A stretch of DNA of 58,183 nt, taken from Burkholderiales bacterium RIFOXYD12_FULL_59_19 (GTDB lineage Bacteria > Pseudomonadota > Gammaproteobacteria > Burkholderiales > Burkholderiaceae_C). Below, piece by piece: positions 57,663 to 58,183 of the stretch; the stretch's first letter is position 1; each line of letters begins with the position of its first letter. The notes beneath the pieces were generated by a model. The model was not told where the DNA came from, ran no database searches, and saw only the letters and a list, made by a program, of their open reading frames with translations. Position numbers and translations under genes: made by a program. The stretch lies in the NCBI GenBank assembly GCA_001771065.1, contig MESQ01000045.1, forward strand, positions 1-58,183. The letters run 5' to 3'.

Positions 57663-57921
57663 ACAGCGTCCTTTCCTGTTTGGATGCACGGCGCAATGAA
57701 ATAGCTCTCACCTCGTCAGGCTGGCGCATCACGTACACCAGGACAAGCACCACGCCCGCCACTTCAACCATTGCAATATCCATCAATCGGGCTTCATCTT
57801 GCCGGGTTGATACCAGTGTGAGTTTGTTCGGGGCATCAAACACCAGCAGCGCATCAGCCAGTGAGAGCCCATGCTTGGTGACGTTGGTCGCGTCCTTGTC
57901 TGGGTCAAAAGTCAGTTTCAT
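57643..57921 (-). CDS. brnT: BrnT-family ribonuclease toxin
   Basis: 92 residues, RelE-like fold. FDPDKDATNVTKHGLSLADALLVFDAP and the terminal RAISLRRASKQERTLYAKNY are the BrnT signatures, with the conserved Lys, His and Arg needed for RNA cleavage in the family. It stands first, before brnA, as usual for BrnT-BrnA. Confidence 0.9.
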   Translation of the reverse strand: MKLTFDPDKDATNVTKHGLSLADALLVFDAPNKLTLVSTRQDEARLMDIAMVEVAGVVLVLVYVMRQPDEVRAISLRRASKQERTLYAKNYH

Positions 57922-57956
57922 TGCTGGATTTATTGTATTGGCATCAATTCATTAGG

Positions 57957-58183
57957 TCAACCCGCCACCACCCGCAATTTGCCCGGTTCTGCTTTGGTAT
58001 CGAACACAATCCCGGCCTGTTCAAGAATCCACGCTTCGATTCGCTCATGGTGCACGCGAAGCAGTTCCAATGGGCGCACCTTGTAGTGCTTTTCAGCCGT
58101 GGCGGATGGTTTGTTGAGTGTGATCACCCAATTTGATGGACTGATATTCACGAACGGTGATGGTTGGAGCGGCCAAGATTTTC
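57957..58183 (-). CDS. 3' end of an unidentified gene cut by the window edge
   Basis: An open frame enters from the right edge and ends at 57957 (about 75 codons seen). It contains NWVITLNKPSATAEKHYKVRPLELLRVHHERIEAWILEQ, a helix-forming tail ending in VVAG. I do not recognise the family. It lies 35 bases upstream of brnT on the same strand. Confidence 0.5.
   Translation of the reverse strand, partial: KSWPLQPSPFVNISPSNWVITLNKPSATAEKHYKVRPLELLRVHHERIEAWILEQAGIVFDTKAEPGKLRVVAG

Overview
The window looks like a betaproteobacterial chromosome segment, most likely Burkholderiales, Comamonadaceae (Rhodoferax/Polaromonas-like). This rests on gene content and order: pyrG-kdsA-eno-ftsB, rpsF-priB-rpsR-rplI, an EF-P with Arg32 beside its EarP rhamnosyltransferase, and the ppsR/ppsA pair. 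The assignment is by recognition only; no search was run.

Positions 1-43008 are a dense core backbone. From left to right it holds: a YccA-type membrane protein, a GlcG/HbpS protein and a TonB-like protein; ppsR divergent from ppsA; a large sodium:solute symporter with a fused DUF4212 domain; the rpsF operon; a TauE-type exporter; the minus-strand pyrG-kdsA-eno-ftsB operon; coaBC-dut; an SlpA-type FKBP; the RoxA-type ribosomal oxygenase; and a small Ala/Pro-rich lipoprotein. A ten-gene minus-strand Mrp-type cation/proton antiporter operon (18996-26335) follows, in which the usual large MrpA is absent and its parts are separate genes. Next come a 2-hydroxyacid dehydrogenase, rmuC-MFS, a LOG-family protein, a truncated ligase-like fragment ending in a palindromic repeat, an archaeal-type nucleotide phosphorylase with a PRPP-synthetase homologue, efp/earP, uvrC-pgsA-EamA, a tartrate/malate dehydrogenase, HU, tRNA-Val, PpiD and tRNA-His.

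From tRNA-His (42932-43008) to the right edge the content is accessory and looks like one genomic island, or several nested ones, inserted at the tRNA. A cluster of GTAAG direct repeats lies just after the tRNA, followed by a gene-poor repeat-rich stretch. Then come a Type III-like restriction-modification pair with a divergent XRE regulator, a replication module (AlpA-like protein, CHC2 zinc-finger protein, DUF927 ATPase and small downstream genes), and a cluster of unknown genes including a frameshifted PPP-type phosphatase. This cluster is divergent from a WYL-domain regulator of the BrxR/CapW type, with AT-rich palindromes between them. Last is a BrnT-BrnA toxin-antitoxin pair followed by a frameshifted HigA-like gene. 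No integrase is visible, so the other end of the island probably lies beyond the window.

The best candidates for something new are: the unknown gene cluster controlled by the WYL regulator; the BrnT-BrnA-HigA arrangement; the Mrp operon with one antiporter subunit that lost its TM7 lysine; the Res subunit with an altered PD-ExK motif; and a short dispersed repeat found both between genes and inside the DUF927 reading frame.
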